Source: Ornithobacterium rhinotracheale DSM 15997
GTDB lineage: Bacteria; Bacteroidota; Bacteroidia; Flavobacteriales; Weeksellaceae
Length of the DNA stretch: 64,000 nt
Reading direction: 5' to 3'
Assembly (NCBI RefSeq): GCF_000265465.1
Contig: NC_018016.1
Span: 248,001-312,000 of the forward strand
A program made the position numbers and the translations under genes. This document shows positions 61,166 through 64,000 of the stretch, piece by piece. The notes beneath the pieces are model-generated. The model was not told the DNA's origin. It saw only the letters and a list, made by a program, of their open reading frames with translations, and made no database searches. Within the stretch, counting starts at the first letter, position 1, and every line of letters begins with the position of its first letter.

Positions 61166-62137
61166 TTATTTTGTTTGATGGGTAGAAACGAATCCATCCA
61201 CATAAGGTGCATCTGATTTAATTACGGCAAATGCTTGTCTGACGAGTTTGTTAGCAACAGCGATAAGAGCCACTTTGGAAGGCTTCCCGTTGGCTTTCAA
61301 CCGTGCGTAGCATTCTTTACAGGTTGTGTTTCCACGTAAAGCAGACCACGAGGCGACATAAAGCAAAGAACGCAGGCTCGCATCCCCGTTTCGGTTAATC
61401 CCACCTTTGATGTGTACGGATGTTCCTGACTGCTGGTAAGTCGGGCATATCCCGATAAAACGGGAAACCTGCTTTGCATTGTTGAAATAGGAGAATCCTC
61501 CGGTAGCGACAATCAAGGCTGTAGCCAAAGTGATGCCAATCCCTTTGATGGATGTGAGTAGTTTAACCTGCCTGTCAAACTCAGACGAAGCCAAGTCTGC
61601 AAGTTCGGATTCCAAAGACTCAATTTGGCTTGCCAAAAAAGAAATGGTCTTATCCAACGCTTTCATCCCGTTCTTGTCTTGGAACGGAAGCATAACGAGG
61701 GAGCTTTTCAGGTTCTTGCTCGCCGTAAGCTGTTTCTTCAACTGCCTGATAATCGTTTTCTTCTGCTTCAGCAGCATGACGGCTTCAGAGGGCATCTTGT
61801 AAACGGGAGGATTCATTTTCTCCCCGTACATGGCAATCATACAGGCATCTTTGGGGTCGGTCTTGGTGACGGTCATCATCATGCGTGAGAAGTGCTTGAT
61901 TTGTTTGGGATTTACCATACTGGAAGCTATTCCTTGCCTGTCAAGCAGATAAAGAAGCAGAAAGCCGTAATTGCCGGTGGCTTCCATCACACAATGATGT
62001 TCTGTTACGGAAAGCGAGCCGATGAACTTCCTGATACCTTTTACGGTATTAGGGTAAGTTTGGGTCTGATAACCCGATACTTTCGGAAAAGCAGCTACAA
62101 AGCTGTCCTTGCTGATGTCAATTCCAATGTAAGTCAT
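61166..62137 (-). CDS. IS110-family transposase (DEDD recombinase)
   Basis: This is the recombinase of an IS110-type element. The 323-residue protein has a RuvC-like N-terminal domain with acidic residues Asp7 (GIDISKD), Glu52 (VMEATGNYG), and Asp94/Asp97 (TKTDPKDA). A coiled-coil-like middle (about 120-190) leads to the C-terminal Transposase_20 domain with IGICPTYQQSGTSVHIKGGINRNGDASLRSLLY. The probable catalytic Ser240 is in SGTS. All motifs look intact, so the element may be active. In this family an RNA from the element's noncoding end guides recombination; that end is present here upstream of the gene. Confidence 0.93.
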   Translation of the reverse strand: MTYIGIDISKDSFVAAFPKVSGYQTQTYPNTVKGIRKFIGSLSVTEHHCVMEATGNYGFLLLYLLDRQGIASSMVNPKQIKHFSRMMMTVTKTDPKDACMIAMYGEKMNPPVYKMPSEAVMLLKQKKTIIRQLKKQLTASKNLKSSLVMLPFQDKNGMKALDKTISFLASQIESLESELADLASSEFDRQVKLLTSIKGIGITLATALIVATGGFSYFNNAKQVSRFIGICPTYQQSGTSVHIKGGINRNGDASLRSLLYVASWSALRGNTTCKECYARLKANGKPSKVALIAVANKLVRQAFAVIKSDAPYVDGFVSTHQTK

Positions 62138-62160
62138 AACGTCTTTAATTTGGTTGAATA

Positions 62161-62295
62161 CATCCTGTAATCTATCGTCGCCAACACGGGATCATAAGTC
62201 CCAACGAACTATCCAGATTTCAGATGTAAAGGCATGGGGACTGAACGTTAAACCCGGTTTCTTGAACCACCCCTTAATCGGTCTTTGTCCATGCC
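62161..62295 (-). ncRNA. Candidate IS110 bridge RNA
   Basis: The transcript upstream of the transposase folds (by eye) into two stem-loops with internal loops. Stem 1 pairs 62289-62295 with 62231-62237 (GGCATGG/CCATGCC) and holds a terminal GGTT/AACC hairpin at 62256-62268. Stem 2 pairs 62215-62226 with 62161-62173 (AGATTTCAGATG region) and ends in a GGGA/TCCC hairpin at 62188-62202. Both contain large internal loops between the outer stem and the tip, as target- and donor-binding loops do in the IS621 bridge RNA. The order would make stem 1 the target loop and stem 2 the donor loop. Confidence 0.5.
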
Positions 62296-62403
62296 TATAT
62301 CAAAGTTATAAATTATCAAATTATTAACCAACGTACAAATGTACGACCCTTTAAAATTAAAATAATTTAGCACAAAGTGCGATTACTTGCCAATTTTTAA
62401 ATT

Positions 62404-64000
62404 ATGAACATTTATTTAACTAAAATTAAAGAACATAAACAAACAAACAAAAATTTAAAACGAAATTTATTTATAATAATCGCACTGAGATTCCTTTTAT
62501 TTTCATCGCTAACTTTTTTGATTTTCAAATACGAATCTCTTAGCAAAATCTTATTTTTCACATTAGTAGGATTTTTTTTAATTGTTTTCATTTTTATTTT
62601 TAAAATTCATTCTAAGCTAAAAAATAAATTACTTTTAACTCAAAATTTAATTCAAATAAATCAAAAAGAATACGATTTTTTAACCGAAAATAAAAAACCA
62701 TTTTCAAACGGCGCACAATGGATAGATCCTACGCACAATTACACTTTTGATTTAGACATTTTTGGCGAAAGTTCACTATTCCACTACCTGAATCGCTGTG
62801 CCTCTATTTTGGGAGAAAGAAATTTGGCTCAAAAATTAAGTTCAGGTTTGGGAGAAAATGAAATTACCGCCAACCAGAGTGCAATTCAAGAATTAAGCAA
62901 AAAAATTGATTTTAGGCAATTTCTATTGGCACATACTATGCAACTTGAAAATGAGGAAAAAAATTACCAGCAACTCCTTAATTGGGCAAATAAAAAATCT
63001 AAATTTAATTTTTTTTTCAATTTTATGCTGTATCTATCGCCAGCTCTTTTCATCATTTCAGTAGGGGCTTCAGTGTATGATTTAAGATTTTTATGGCTAA
63101 GTTTAATTGCATTTTCAATTAATTGTTTTATTCTTTTGTTTTTCTACAAACCTATTATGAACGAAATCGCGCAATTTGAGCGAATTTCGGCAATTATTCA
63201 AATTTACAGCCAAAGCCTATCAATCATAGAAAAAGAACATTTTAACGATAAAAAACTAAACGAACTTAAACAAAAAATTCAACAAAATACATTTTCTGCA
63301 AGCCAAGAATTTAAACAACTGGCACGGATTTTTTCTGATTTAGAAGGAATTTTCAACATTGCAGGAGCTTTGGTTTTCAATGGCTCAGTACTATACCACA
63401 TTCATATCTTTAAACGGCTATTCGCTTGGAAAGAAAAAAATGTACAAAATATTGAATTCTGGACGGCAGTCATCGGCGAATTTGAAATGCTCAATAGCCT
63501 AGCAAATTTTGCATACAATAACCCCAGCTATTGCTTTCCACACATTAATCAAAATAATTCTATTTCGTTTGAAAATATGAGCCATCCGCTTATTAACACT
63601 CAAAATAGAATTGGGAACACGATTGATTTTAATCCGCAACATTTTGTAATTCTCACAGGAGCCAACATGTCTGGAAAAAGTACTTTTTTGCGCGCATTGG
63701 GCGTAAATTTAGTTTTAGCCAAAATCGGTTCGCCCATCTGTGCAAGGCACGCCAACATTCAGCCGATGAATATTTTGGTTTCTATGCGACAAACAGATTC
63801 GCTAAATGATGGGAAATCGCTTTTTTATGCTGAAATTTTAAGGCTAAAACAGATTATTTATAATTTAAAAACTGAAAAATCCTTTGTATTGCTTGATGAA
63901 ATTTTGCGGGGGACAAATTCCGAAGACAAGCAACTCGGAACACAAAAAATTGTAGAAGAAATTTTAAATTTAAAAGCTTTTGGCTGTTTAGCAACACACG
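62404..64000 (+). CDS. MutS-family ATPase (MutS-like, membrane-containing), 3'-truncated by window edge
   Basis: This frame opens at ATG 62404 and runs to the window end (532 codons, no stop). The N-terminus has two hydrophobic segments (about 22-37 and 47-67), and another pair near 205-250, so it is probably membrane-bound. The C-terminal part is a MutS ATPase domain with Walker A GANMSGKS and, later, Walker B VLLDEILRGTNS. A lever/core part lies between (RNLAQKLSSGLGENEI). It lacks the mismatch-recognition domain I, so it is of the short MutS-like type known in Flavobacteriia, not the mismatch repair MutS. Function not established. Confidence 0.88.
   Translation, partial: MNIYLTKIKEHKQTNKNLKRNLFIIIALRFLLFSSLTFLIFKYESLSKILFFTLVGFFLIVFIFIFKIHSKLKNKLLLTQNLIQINQKEYDFLTENKKPFSNGAQWIDPTHNYTFDLDIFGESSLFHYLNRCASILGERNLAQKLSSGLGENEITANQSAIQELSKKIDFRQFLLAHTMQLENEEKNYQQLLNWANKKSKFNFFFNFMLYLSPALFIISVGASVYDLRFLWLSLIAFSINCFILLFFYKPIMNEIAQFERISAIIQIYSQSLSIIEKEHFNDKKLNELKQKIQQNTFSASQEFKQLARIFSDLEGIFNIAGALVFNGSVLYHIHIFKRLFAWKEKNVQNIEFWTAVIGEFEMLNSLANFAYNNPSYCFPHINQNNSISFENMSHPLINTQNRIGNTIDFNPQHFVILTGANMSGKSTFLRALGVNLVLAKIGSPICARHANIQPMNILVSMRQTDSLNDGKSLFYAEILRLKQIIYNLKTEKSFVLLDEILRGTNSEDKQLGTQKIVEEILNLKAFGCLATH

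Larger units (their letters stand above)
61130..62340 (-). mobile_element. IS110-family insertion sequence
   Basis: The element comprises a transposase gene on the minus strand, a long noncoding 5' region (62138 to about 62300) and a short 3' end. G+C content is visibly higher than in the flanks, which resume AT-rich sequence by about 62300-62350 and 61165. No terminal inverted repeats and no target duplication are apparent, as is normal for IS110. Exact ends are not determinable from the sequence alone. Confidence 0.75.

Overview
The window is about 64 kb of AT-rich chromosome from a member of the Bacteroidota, most likely class Flavobacteriia. The support is a fused SecDF, a SusC/SusD pair, the gliding-motility isomerase GldI, the type IX secretion plug protein (DUF5103), a Na+-pumping NQR operon, the Bacteroidota HU-like protein, lipoproteins with Cys-(S/N)-Asp-Asp surface-export signals, start codons without Shine-Dalgarno sequences, and promoters of the TTG-N19/20-TAnnTTTG type. 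The gene set would fit a host-associated Weeksellaceae/Ornithobacterium-like organism, but the species is an inference.

Layout. 1-8.3 kb: the 3' part of secDF, then a SusC/SusD outer-membrane uptake pair. 8.4-15.0 kb (minus strand): a long tight gene string for two peptidyl-prolyl isomerase lipoproteins (one is GldI), a DHH phosphoesterase, an LTA-synthase-like sulfatase-fold transferase, DgkA, an APC permease and an ArsC-like protein. 15.1-16.4 kb: a surface lipoprotein with an IdeS/Mac-type cysteine protease domain, the most striking gene here. 16.5-28.6 kb (mostly minus): acyl-CoA dehydrogenase, a helix-hairpin-helix protein, PspC, DUF2851, prfA, NUDIX, argS, a small accessory insert of paralogous genes inside a 63-bp direct repeat, then ppx-ppk1. 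28.8-38.4 kb: glutathione peroxidase, a giant CcsBA cytochrome c assembly protein, a GH27 alpha-galactosidase, tadA, a frameshifted membrane gene, a glycosyltransferase, RlmL and a secreted exo/endonuclease-fold enzyme. 38.5-44.6 kb: nqrABCDEF. 44.7-48.9 kb: type IX plug protein, a methyltransferase, mgtE, an unusual 22-bp tandem array and an HU-like gene.

48.9-52.5 kb is the repeat-rich accessory zone: one FISUMP/lectin-like surface protein gene lies between copies of a long foldback-type intergenic repeat, followed by about 0.7 kb that has a minus-strand promoter and terminator but no convincing protein. 52.5-56.0 kb: 2-oxoacid:ferredoxin oxidoreductase beta subunit without its alpha partner next to it, an M13 peptidase and a rhodanese. 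56.0-61.1 kb: a BACON-domain surface lipoprotein, a secreted Cys-type sulfatase divergent from its anaerobic maturase, and a small lipoprotein. 61.1-62.3 kb: an IS110-family element whose noncoding 5' end folds into two internal-loop stem-loops like a bridge RNA. 62.4 kb to the end: a MutS-family ATPase running off the window.

Functionally, much of the accessory content faces outward: surface lipoproteins, glycan- or sulfate-ester-cleaving enzymes, nutrient uptake and an antibody-protease-like enzyme. The rest is housekeeping for translation, energy (NQR, polyphosphate), cytochrome c assembly and protein export.
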